DNA from: an archaeon
GTDB taxonomy: Archaea > Aenigmatarchaeota > Aenigmatarchaeia > CG10238-14 > SCSR01
Assembly: GCA_004297575.1 (NCBI GenBank)
Contig: SCSR01000003.1
Coordinates: 1-9,627 of the forward strand
Direction of reading: 5' to 3'
Length of the DNA stretch: 9,627 bases
A program made the translations under genes and the position numbers. Positions 1 through 6,232 of this stretch are shown here, piece after piece (position 1 is the stretch's first letter; each line of letters begins with the position of its first letter). The notes beneath the pieces were generated by a model that was not told the DNA's origin, made no database searches, and saw nothing but the letters and a program-made list of their open reading frames with translations.

Positions 1-290
1 GATTTTACGAGCTTTATGGTCGTAAAATCCGTGGCATATGCGTAAAGAAGGAACGACATGGACGAAAATATCAGCCCGATGACTATCAAAGATTTCCTAC
101 CGATGATATCCGCAAACCTGCCGAAGATATACATTGAGACGAGAATCACTAGCGAATTCACCGCAGATACCAGTGCTATCCCTGTATCTGTTATGCCGAT
201 CCATCTTGCAAATATCGGCACGTATGTCCAGACTCCCCAAGTGGCAAACGATGCAAACAATCTTATCAAGTTTGCATTGGAGATTTTCAT
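1..290 (-). CDS. MFS-family transporter, N-terminal 96 residues (partial, runs off left edge)
   Basis: The minus-strand frame beginning at the ATG at 290-288 stays open to the window edge and reads as a typical major facilitator N-terminus. A hydrophobic helix lies at about residues 8-27, a second at 38-56, and then comes the loop motif GRFADIIGRK (57-66). This is the MFS 'motif A' between helices 2 and 3 (G-x-x-A-D-x-x-G-R-K). A third helix follows at about 66-85. The substrate cannot be told from this part. The start is the first ATG after two in-frame stops (tag taa), and a TATTTATT element sits about 26 bases upstream, consistent with a leaderless transcript. It is divergent from the deacylase gene. 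Plus-strand open frames over the same bases show no family features and are shadows. Confidence 0.85.
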   Translation of the reverse strand, partial: MKISNANLIRLFASFATWGVWTYVPIFARWIGITDTGIALVSAVNSLVILVSMYIFGRFADIIGRKSLIVIGLIFSSMSFLLYAYATDFTTIKLVK

Positions 291-311
291 AAATTACTAT
301 TCCAAAGCTTG

Positions 312-321
312 CAATAAATAG
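312..321 (-). promoter_or_regulatory. Possible TATA box for the MFS gene
   Basis: On the minus strand this reads CTATTTATTG. It is centred about 26 bases before the ATG at 290, the expected distance for an archaeal TATA box with transcription starting at the start codon. No Shine-Dalgarno-like sequence is visible. This rests only on position and composition. Confidence 0.35.
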
Positions 322-335
322 CAAGAGAGGTCAGA

Positions 336-345
336 TTTATAAATA
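336..345 (+). promoter_or_regulatory. Archaeal TATA box for the deacylase-valS pair
   Basis: TTTATAAATA is a near-perfect archaeal TATA element. Transcription would start about 25 bases downstream, near 366-370, leaving a short leader before the GTG at 383. The element is almost symmetric, so it might also serve the divergent MFS gene. For that gene, however, a TATA-like element sits at the better leaderless distance. Confidence 0.6.
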
Positions 346-382
346 TAAACAAATAACTTGTGTTAGGTGTAGTTGATGCACG

Positions 383-862
383 GTGAATGTCGGGTCTTGT
401 GAAGAAAAGCTGAATGATTTTATTAAAACTAACAATATTTCCGCTAAACATCTTCAATTTGACGAAGGAATACACACAGTTCAAGATACGTTACGTGTTA
501 CAGGAATCGATTTAAAATATATCACCAAGAGCATGATTTTCAAGGACCGGCAAGGGAGGACTGTTGTGGGTATGGTTCCTGCTGAATTTAGGGTAAGCAC
601 GTCACAACTTTGCAAAGCTATGAACGCAAGCGTGGAATTATGCAGCCCGCAGGAGAGTCTGGAAAGAACTGGATATCCTGTTGGCGGGATGCCTTGTTTT
701 GGATATGATGCAGTTGTTGTGATTGATAACAAGATTTTCGAGAATGAGCATATCTACACAGGCGGTGGATCAGAGTTCTCGCTGGTGAAGATAAGCACCG
801 AAGAATTGAAAAGAATACTAAAACCAATAATAGCTAGGATAAGAGGTAATAAATCGAATTAA
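383..862 (+). CDS. YbaK/ProX-family aminoacyl-tRNA deacylase (trans-editing protein)
   Basis: The 159-residue product has the length and pattern of single-domain YbaK/ProX proteins, which hydrolyse wrongly charged tRNAs (for example Cys- or Ala-tRNA-Pro) in the cytoplasm. Seen in the sequence: a conserved strand with lysine near residues 44-56 (KSMIFKDRQG), a GYPVGGMPCFGY segment at about 97-108 matching the family's G-x-x-x-G-G-x-P loop, and a C-terminal TGGGSEFSLVKISTEEL stretch typical of the family. The start is GTG. No ATG is available in this frame before deep inside the domain, and an in-frame stop lies just upstream at 374-376. The gene ends 14 bases before the valS ATG, so the two are probably co-transcribed. 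The exact mischarged substrate cannot be assigned from sequence. Confidence 0.85.
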   Translation: MNVGSCEEKLNDFIKTNNISAKHLQFDEGIHTVQDTLRVTGIDLKYITKSMIFKDRQGRTVVGMVPAEFRVSTSQLCKAMNASVELCSPQESLERTGYPVGGMPCFGYDAVVVIDNKIFENEHIYTGGGSEFSLVKISTEELKRILKPIIARIRGNKSN

Positions 863-876
863 AAATTGTGAATGTC

Positions 877-3183
877 ATGGAAGCCAAGTTGAAAGAAAAA
901 TGGGACATTGGCTTGGAGAAGGAGATTTCCAAGAAATGGAAAGAAGAGAAGATTTACGCTTTTGATTCAAATTCCAAGAAAAAAAAGTTCGTCATTGATA
1001 CCCCGCCGCCATATCCGTCAGGCAGGCCATGGCACATCGGGGCTGTTGCACACTATTCTGAAATCGACATGATAGCACGCACTGCACGAATGATGGGACA
1101 TGCGACATTGTTCCCGATCGGCATAGACAGGAACGGCATTGGCGTGGAGAGATATACGGAAAAAAAGTACAACATCAGCATACACAAGACGCCGCGTGAG
1201 AAATTCATCGAGTTCGCCAAGCATGCGCTGGACGACTTGGAGGCAGAGATGATACAGATAATGAAAAGCATGGGGATGTCCGGGGATTTTGACAATTATT
1301 ACAGGACCGATTCTGATGAATACAGGAAGTTGACGCAATCGACATTCATCGAGCTGTGGGGCAAAGGCATGATATACGAAGACACGAGGCCGAACAATTA
1401 TTGCATAGACTGCGGGACTACGATTGCAGATGCAGAAGTGGTTTACGAGGACAAGCCGAGCAAGCTGGTTCATATCAAGTTCAATGTAAATGAGACGGGC
1501 AAAGATTTGATTATTGCTACGACGCGTCCTGAGTTGTTGTGTGCATGCCAGGCTGTATTGGTAAATCCTGATGATGACAGATACAAGAAACATCATGGCA
1601 AGCATGTTATTATACCAATCTACGACCGCGAAGTACAGATTATCCCGCATAGCATGGTAAAGATGGAATTCGGTTCCGGTGCAGAGATGGTTTGCAGTTA
1701 CGGCGATTACAATGATGTGAGATTGTTCAGGGAATTGAAGCTTGCAGAGATCATTGCGATAGACATGTTCGGAAGGATGACAAAGAATTCTGGCAAGTAT
1801 GCTGGCATGAAAGTAAAGGAAGCGCGTGCACAGATTGTAGAAGATTTGGGAGAACTGGTGCTGAAGAAAGAGGATATTCTGCACAGGACGCCAACATGCG
1901 AGAGGAGCAGGACCGAGATTGAGATAATCCCGATGAATGATTTTTACCTCAAGCAGCTGGATTTTGTTGACGATTTGCGCAAATATGCAGAGACGATGAC
2001 ATTCCATCCGGAGATTCACAGGCAGATACTTTTGAACTGGATTGATTCTGTCTCCATCGACTGGCCGATATCACGCAGAAGGTTCTACGCGACTGAGATA
2101 CCGATCTGGTATTGCAAGGATTGCCGCAAGATTCACGTGCCAAAATCTGGAAAATACTACCAGCCATGGAAGGGCAAGGCGCCGTTCGAGAAATGCGAAT
2201 GCGGTTCGAAAGAATTCATCGGCGAGGACAGGACGTTCGACACGTGGTTTGATTCAGGCATATCACCGTTGTTTATTTCAAAATACCTTTCAGACAAGGA
2301 GTTCCACAAGAAAACTTACCCGAATACTCTTCGACCGCAAGGGAAAGACATCGTGAGGACGTGGCTGTATTATTCATTGCTTCGTTGCTACCAAGTGACA
2401 GGCGAGTTCCCGTTCAAGCACGCATGGGTGATGGGATATGCTGTTGACGAAAAGGGCGAGAAGATGTCCAAATCGAAGGGTAATGTCATAGACCCGATGC
2501 CGATTCTTGAAAAGTTCGGCTCGGACATGTTCAGGTTATGGGCAGCTGCTGAAGTGAGCCTTGGTTCGGATTTCCGTGTTGGTGAGCAAAGGATAATGTC
2601 TGCTGGAAAATTCCTAAACAAGCTGTGGAATATCTCCCGATTCATCTCAATGTTTCCTGTTGTTGAGAAAGCTAAATTAACGAAGACAGACGAGTGGATA
2701 CTCGGCGAGCTTGGCAAGATGGTGAAAGATTGCATGGATGGTTACAATGATTTCAATTTCTTTATTCCTTCAAACAGGATTCGCGAGTTTGTGTGGAATG
2801 TTTTTGCAGACCATTACATCGAGATAGCCAAGGCAAGGATATACGGTGAAGGGTTTACAGAAGCCGAGCAAAAGTCTGCATGGTATACACTGCATACGTG
2901 CCTGCACACGATATTGTCGATGCTTGCGCCAATCATGCCGTTCATCACCGACCACGTATCGCGCGAGCTTTACGGGAAGACCATACACAAGGAATTTCCA
3001 AAAGCAGAGTGGGAGACTGAACTGTCGAAGATTACGCCAAAGCTGATCGAGTTCAATTCGCAGGTGTGGGGTGATAAGAAGAGCCAAGGCATATCGCTGA
3101 AAGACTCGATAAAGGTGAAAATTCCTAAAGAGCTCGAACCGTTCGAAAAAGATTTAAAAGCCATGCATCACATACAGTCATGA
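877..3183 (+). CDS. valS: Valyl-tRNA synthetase, archaeal type
   Basis: A class Ia synthetase of 768 residues that joins valine to tRNA-Val. In order: the HIGH-type signature as PPPYPSGRPWHIGA (residues about 43-56), a Cys pair (CIDC) near 176, the CP1 editing domain with ATTRPELL (about 214-221) and a conserved GDYND acid (about 276-280), the ValRS-specific DWPISRRRFYATEIPIWYC (about 395-413), a zinc knuckle (CKDC plus CEC, about 413-442), and KMSKSKGN (about 529-536). An anticodon-binding helical domain follows. The C-terminus ends soon after a FEKDLKAMHHI segment, without the long coiled-coil arm of bacterial enzymes. I chose the ATG at 877, preceded by GTGA about 5 bases away. A GTG at 868 would add three residues. 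Both the synthetic and the editing site look intact. Confidence 0.96.
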   Translation: MEAKLKEKWDIGLEKEISKKWKEEKIYAFDSNSKKKKFVIDTPPPYPSGRPWHIGAVAHYSEIDMIARTARMMGHATLFPIGIDRNGIGVERYTEKKYNISIHKTPREKFIEFAKHALDDLEAEMIQIMKSMGMSGDFDNYYRTDSDEYRKLTQSTFIELWGKGMIYEDTRPNNYCIDCGTTIADAEVVYEDKPSKLVHIKFNVNETGKDLIIATTRPELLCACQAVLVNPDDDRYKKHHGKHVIIPIYDREVQIIPHSMVKMEFGSGAEMVCSYGDYNDVRLFRELKLAEIIAIDMFGRMTKNSGKYAGMKVKEARAQIVEDLGELVLKKEDILHRTPTCERSRTEIEIIPMNDFYLKQLDFVDDLRKYAETMTFHPEIHRQILLNWIDSVSIDWPISRRRFYATEIPIWYCKDCRKIHVPKSGKYYQPWKGKAPFEKCECGSKEFIGEDRTFDTWFDSGISPLFISKYLSDKEFHKKTYPNTLRPQGKDIVRTWLYYSLLRCYQVTGEFPFKHAWVMGYAVDEKGEKMSKSKGNVIDPMPILEKFGSDMFRLWAAAEVSLGSDFRVGEQRIMSAGKFLNKLWNISRFISMFPVVEKAKLTKTDEWILGELGKMVKDCMDGYNDFNFFIPSNRIREFVWNVFADHYIEIAKARIYGEGFTEAEQKSAWYTLHTCLHTILSMLAPIMPFITDHVSRELYGKTIHKEFPKAEWETELSKITPKLIEFNSQVWGDKKSQGISLKDSIKVKIPKELEPFEKDLKAMHHIQS

Positions 3184-3184
3184 C

Positions 3185-3190
3185 AGGTGG
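3185..3190 (+). promoter_or_regulatory. prf1: Shine-Dalgarno-like site upstream of prf1
   Basis: AGGTGG matches the anti-Shine-Dalgarno complement well. It lies 13 bases before the ATG at 3204, whose frame closes after four codons, and about 30 bases before TTG 3221. Its position suggests that the original start may have been at 3204 or nearby and that the reading frame here is disturbed or wrongly sequenced. Confidence 0.35.
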
Positions 3191-3220
3191 ATTGTATTTA
3201 ACAATGAAGAAAAGCTGAAA

Positions 3221-4405
3221 TTGAAAAAGATGCTCAAGGAACTCAGCGCTATCAAGGGCATGCATACCGAGCTTGTTTCTGTCTATGTGCCTGCGGGATA
3301 CAATTTGAATGAAGTCGTCGGGCAATTGAAGGGAGAGGAAGGGACTGCTAGCAACATCAAGTCCAAATCTACGCGAAAGAACGTAGTGGATGCACTGGAG
3401 AAAATCGTGCAGCACTTGAGAACATTCCGCAAGACTCCTGAGAATGGGCTGGTTGTTTTCGCTGGCAACGTGTCGCAGACAGAAGGCAAGACTGATTTGA
3501 GATTGTGGAGCTTCGAGCCGTTTGAGAAGATGAACAACAAGATTTACTGGTGCGACCAGGTATTCGTGCTTGACCCGTTGAAGGATATGATTGAGGAGAA
3601 GGATGTGTATGGCTTGGTAGTGATGGATTCCAAAGAGGCGTATATCGGGCTTCTGAAAGGGAAGAAAATGGAAGTTGCCAGGCATATAGGCTCGATGGTG
3701 CCAGGAAAGACGACGAAGGGTGGCTGGTCTCAGTCTCGTTACGAGCACGTGCGCGAGATGTTGCTGAATGATTTCATGAAGAAGATCGGAGAAGAGGTGT
3801 CTAAGGTATTTTTGGAGCAACCGAACATCAAAGGCATCATAATCGGCGGACCTGGTCCGAACAAGGAAGAATTCTACAAGGGGGATTACATGAACTATAT
3901 GGTAAAACAGAAGGTGCTCGGAGTGAAGGACACCAGTTATACTGACGAGACTGGATTGGAAGAAATCGTGCAGAGGTCACAGGATTTGATGAAACAGGCC
4001 ACCGTTACAAAGGAGAAGGAATTGATGAGCAAATTCTTAACAGAGCTGGCAAAGAATGGGAATGTTGTTTATGGTCTGGAGAACGTCAAGAAGGCGCTCA
4101 ATCTTGGGGCAGTTGATATGCTGCTGTTGTACGAGAATCTGGAATTGCAGCATGTGAAACTGATTTGTTCATCTGGGCATGAGGCTGTGAGGGATATCGT
4201 AGAATTCGATATCAAGTTCCAGAAATGCGATACATGCGGATCACCTATGAAAGCCGAATCCATGGAAGATATTTCAGAATCGCTTTCGGAAAAGGCAAAA
4301 GAGTTTGGCGCAAAGGTGGAATACATCTCAAGCGATACTCCGGAAGGAAACCAGTTCAAGCAGCTGGGCGGGATCGGCGCGATGCTCAGGTACAAGCTAA
4401 AGTAA
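3221..4405 (+). CDS. prf1: Peptide chain release factor aRF1 with GGW in place of GGQ
   Basis: This is the archaeal class I release factor, which reads stop codons and triggers peptide release. Numbered from TTG at 3221 (394 residues), domain 1 has NIKS (45-48) in the context SNIKSKSTRKNV and the YxCxxxF motif YWCDQVF (109-115), both needed for stop recognition. Domain 2 carries VPGKTTKGGWSQSRY (160-174): the catalytic glutamine of GGQ is tryptophan (W169, codon 3725-3727). Domain 3 has the usual IIGGPGPNKEEF and LGVKDTSYTDETG segments, a CDTCG zinc-type knuckle, and the closing GGIGAMLRY. The start is uncertain: TTG 3221 or ATG 3230 are the only usual codons, but aRF1-like sequence (NNEEKLKLKKML) continues upstream in the same frame. 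The gene lies 37 bases after valS and ends 1 base from the convergent kinase gene. Confidence 0.93.
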   Translation: MKKMLKELSAIKGMHTELVSVYVPAGYNLNEVVGQLKGEEGTASNIKSKSTRKNVVDALEKIVQHLRTFRKTPENGLVVFAGNVSQTEGKTDLRLWSFEPFEKMNNKIYWCDQVFVLDPLKDMIEEKDVYGLVVMDSKEAYIGLLKGKKMEVARHIGSMVPGKTTKGGWSQSRYEHVREMLLNDFMKKIGEEVSKVFLEQPNIKGIIIGGPGPNKEEFYKGDYMNYMVKQKVLGVKDTSYTDETGLEEIVQRSQDLMKQATVTKEKELMSKFLTELAKNGNVVYGLENVKKALNLGAVDMLLLYENLELQHVKLICSSGHEAVRDIVEFDIKFQKCDTCGSPMKAESMEDISESLSEKAKEFGAKVEYISSDTPEGNQFKQLGGIGAMLRYKLK

Positions 4406-4406
4406 T

Positions 4407-5237
4407 TCATCTAGTAATGACTGTACATTCTAACTCTTTCAAAGCGGATTGTATAGGATTTTGCCTCAAGCCATCTGCAATAATGAATCGTTTGACGCGA
4501 GAACCTTCAATATCGAATGCCTCTTTTGCATGCAATATTTTTCTTCTCATACCGCCAGTGACTTCGCTCATTTTCATGAATCTATCCAGTTCAGAATAGC
4601 ATATGCGAGGAACAACCGTTTTGTTCAACCTGACTCCGCTTATATCTGTCAGGTCCACAACAGTCTCCGAGCCGATGAATCCAGCAACATAGGCTGCAGC
4701 CTTGTCGCCATTGATATTTAATGATCCGTCAATTGGATCGTTCCCCACGGCTGGGATAACAACAACAGGATAAACTTGCAAATATTTCTGTAGCAAGCTG
4801 ACATCAACACTGTTCACCTTCCCGCTATAATCATCATGTATTACTTTCGTCACCGTTCTGCGACCATTGTATGACACATCTATGATATTGCGTTTTCTTT
4901 CTGCGATTATTGGACACTTGTCTGGTAGAAAGCCATATGCATTGATGCCCTGGGATTTAAGCGAATCCACTATACTCGTAGTTATACTTGCCGTAACATC
5001 CATATACACTACTTTGGCCTCCGGATAATTGTACCTGCTCTCGATACCTTCGGGTGTGCGCAACTTTTTGATTTCCAGCCCCCGTTTTCTCATTTCTTCA
5101 TCCACTTTGTTAGCCCCGCCATGAGCTATTATAATTTTCCCGTACTGAGGAAGCACATTGACTACATCTACAAATAGTCCTGATATATATCTTTGCAACA
5201 AGCTGCCGCCTAATTTTACTGTTAAAGGATTCGCCAT
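4407..5237 (-). CDS. lysZ: Amino-acid kinase of the LysZ/ArgB group, probably [LysW]-aminoadipate/glutamate kinase-like
   Basis: The 276-residue product belongs to the amino-acid kinase superfamily. Seen: VKLGGSLL (7-14) for phosphate binding, IIAHGGAN (36-43), GIESRYNY (64-71), a NINGDKAAAYVAG stretch (174-186) of the kind that binds the nucleotide, LTDISGV (196-202), TGGMRRKILHA (227-237) and a closing IIADG-PI-AL-CTVI pattern. The 'SRY' segment and the ending resemble LysZ more than N-acetylglutamate kinase. LysZ phosphorylates the terminal carboxyl of aminoadipate or glutamate carried on LysW. No lysW, lysX, lysY or lysJ is in the window, so the exact substrate is inferred. The start has AGGAA seven bases upstream on the minus strand. 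The gene is 39 bases downstream of the TatD gene and converges on prf1. Confidence 0.75.
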   Translation of the reverse strand: MANPLTVKLGGSLLQRYISGLFVDVVNVLPQYGKIIIAHGGANKVDEEMRKRGLEIKKLRTPEGIESRYNYPEAKVVYMDVTASITTSIVDSLKSQGINAYGFLPDKCPIIAERKRNIIDVSYNGRRTVTKVIHDDYSGKVNSVDVSLLQKYLQVYPVVVIPAVGNDPIDGSLNINGDKAAAYVAGFIGSETVVDLTDISGVRLNKTVVPRICYSELDRFMKMSEVTGGMRRKILHAKEAFDIEGSRVKRFIIADGLRQNPIQSALKELECTVITR

Positions 5238-5244
5238 AATTGGA

Positions 5245-5249
5245 TTCCT
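5245..5249 (-). promoter_or_regulatory. lysZ: Ribosome binding site deciding the kinase start
   Basis: The minus strand reads AGGAA ending seven bases before the ATG at 5237. That is good spacing for a Shine-Dalgarno interaction and supports this start codon. Confidence 0.5.
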
Positions 5250-5274
5250 GATAAATGTGATAAGAAGTTAAAAG

Positions 5275-5281
5275 ATTTAAA
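5275..5281 (-). promoter_or_regulatory. Possible TATA box of the kinase gene, overlapping the TatD stop codon
   Basis: The minus strand reads TTTAAAT here, containing the TAA stop of the upstream TatD gene. It is centred about 41 bases before the kinase ATG, which would give a leader of about 15 bases holding the AGGAA site. Read-through transcription from the TatD promoter is equally possible. Confidence 0.35.
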
Positions 5282-6053
5282 CACCGTTCAACCCGAAGAA
5301 CTTTATCGTGTTCTCATCTGTCGTTTTCGCGACCTGCTCGAAATCAATCTTTTTTATCTCAGCAATCTTCATCGCTACCACTTCTACAGACGTCGGCTCG
5401 TTCCTCACCTTCACGTGTTCTGTAAAGACCTGCGGCGCGTTCCATGGCGCATCTGTCTCCAATAACAATAACTCCATCGGCATGTCGCGTGAAATCTGGA
5501 AATGCTTCTTGCTGCTCAGCACTATTGGTCCGATTGATACATACCAACCATTCTCTGCCACCTGTTTGACCATCTGGTTCGCGCCGAATAAATGCAGATG
5601 GACTTGCTTGGCATCTTGCTGCTCGAGAATTTTTACCGTATCTTCATACGCATCCCGGCAATGGATTGTCAATGGCTTTTTGTGCTCCTTTGCAAATTCA
5701 ATAAACTGGATGAACAATTCTTTCTGTTTCTGTCTCCACTCATCTTCCTTCACCCACGAGTAATCCAATCCTACTTCCCCCACGCTGATATACCTATCCT
5801 TGTTCTCCTCCAGCAGCTGGAAATAATCATCGATTTGTTTCTGTGAAAAATCCTTTATGAATTCCGGGTGCATGCCGATGGAAGCAAATATAAAATTCTT
5901 GTTTTCCTCGACCATTTTCATCGTAAGGTCGAAATCCCTCGGATGTGCGCACGATGTGATTACGGCTTTCAGTTTTTGCCTCGCTCTCGCTATTACTTCA
6001 TTCCTGTCGCTATCATAATCATGCTGCTCCAAATGGCAATGGCTATCTATCAT
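5277..6053 (-). CDS. TatD-family metal-dependent hydrolase (putative DNase)
   Basis: The 258-residue product is the usual length of TatD proteins and shows the metal ligands of the family: DSHCHL with H5 and H7 at the very N-terminus, SIGMHPEF (58-65), the glutamate of VGEVGLDY (E93), H131 in TIHCRDA, H154 in VHLHLF, and D201 in LLLETDAPW. TatD proteins are two-metal TIM-barrel hydrolases, with nuclease activity (3'-5' exonuclease or AP-type) shown for bacterial and yeast members. The cellular role in archaea is not settled. The start at 6053 is fixed by the HxH motif at residues 5-7. It is divergent from the small zinc-ribbon gene across 35 bases and followed by the LysZ-like kinase, perhaps in one transcript. 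All expected ligands are present. Confidence 0.92.
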   Translation of the reverse strand: MIDSHCHLEQHDYDSDRNEVIARARQKLKAVITSCAHPRDFDLTMKMVEENKNFIFASIGMHPEFIKDFSQKQIDDYFQLLEENKDRYISVGEVGLDYSWVKEDEWRQKQKELFIQFIEFAKEHKKPLTIHCRDAYEDTVKILEQQDAKQVHLHLFGANQMVKQVAENGWYVSIGPIVLSSKKHFQISRDMPMELLLLETDAPWNAPQVFTEHVKVRNEPTSVEVVAMKIAEIKKIDFEQVAKTTDENTIKFFGLNGV

Positions 6054-6058
6054 ACAGA

Positions 6059-6065
6059 TTTAATA
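6059..6065 (+). promoter_or_regulatory. TATA box of the small zinc-ribbon gene
   Basis: TTTAATA is centred 27 bases before the ATG at 6089. That is the expected distance if transcription begins at the start codon. No Shine-Dalgarno sequence precedes the gene, which supports leaderless expression. Confidence 0.5.
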
Positions 6066-6079
6066 CATGATGGACAGGC

Positions 6080-6086
6080 ATATATC
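6080..6086 (-). promoter_or_regulatory. Possible TATA box of the TatD gene
   Basis: The minus strand reads GATATAT, centred about 30 bases before the ATG at 6053, compatible with a leaderless or nearly leaderless transcript. It lies beside the opposing TATA box of the zinc-ribbon gene. Confidence 0.4.
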
Positions 6087-6088
6087 TT

Positions 6089-6232
6089 ATGGTTGGATTG
6101 TTCAAATGCCGCATATGCGGATTTGCTTACAAGGAAAAATCATGGGCTGAAAAGTGCAAGAATTATTGCAGAACGCACAATGCATGCTCGCTGGAGATAA
6201 CCAAGCACGCAGTCACACGAGAACCGCATTGA
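6089..6232 (+). CDS. Small Cys-rich zinc-ribbon-like protein, 47 residues
   Basis: A short frame on the plus strand encodes a compact protein with CRIC at 7-10, CKNYC at 23-27, H30 and C33, enough ligands for one zinc site or more. From memory, the pattern C-x-x-C-G-(F/L)-x-Y, then A-x-x-C-x-x-x-C, then C-S-x-E-I-T-x-H-A is a recurrent small-protein family in archaea and some small-genome bacteria. Its function is unknown to me. The ATG at 6089 is the only possible start, because an in-frame stop lies at 6068-6070 and no other start codon falls between. A TATA box is correctly placed upstream. The last 20 bases overlap the 3' end of the convergent S8e gene. A zinc-dependent role in nucleic-acid or protein binding is a guess from the ligand pattern only. 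Confidence 0.8.
   Translation: MVGLFKCRICGFAYKEKSWAEKCKNYCRTHNACSLEITKHAVTREPH

Noticed and set aside
3..321. Plus-strand open frames at the left edge (3-137 and 58-321)
   Set aside because: The minus-strand frame over the same bases carries an MFS motif A and regular membrane helices, so these are antisense shadows.
383..876. Shared 9-mer GTGAATGTC at 383 and 868 as a repeated regulatory element
   Set aside because: A nine-base match near two starts is easily chance. One copy contains the start codon itself and the other lies just upstream of an ATG.
1033..1044. ValRS HIGH signature reading HIGA, considered as a lost active-site residue
   Set aside because: The form PPPYPSGRPWHIGA is, as far as I recall, normal for many archaeal ValRS proteins, and KMSKS is intact.
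1018..2019. 333-codon open frame antisense to valS
   Set aside because: It lies wholly opposite conserved ValRS motifs, shows no domain, and is rich in the Cys, His and Leu runs expected of a shadow frame.
3125..3820. 231-codon open frame antisense to prf1
   Set aside because: It is opposite the aRF1 N-terminal and GGQ-loop region, with no recognisable family and no promoter.
5868..6200. 110-codon plus-strand frame covering the TatD start and the zinc-ribbon gene
   Set aside because: It overlaps the TatD N-terminus in antisense and the zinc-ribbon gene in another frame. The Cys-patterned frame is the better candidate.
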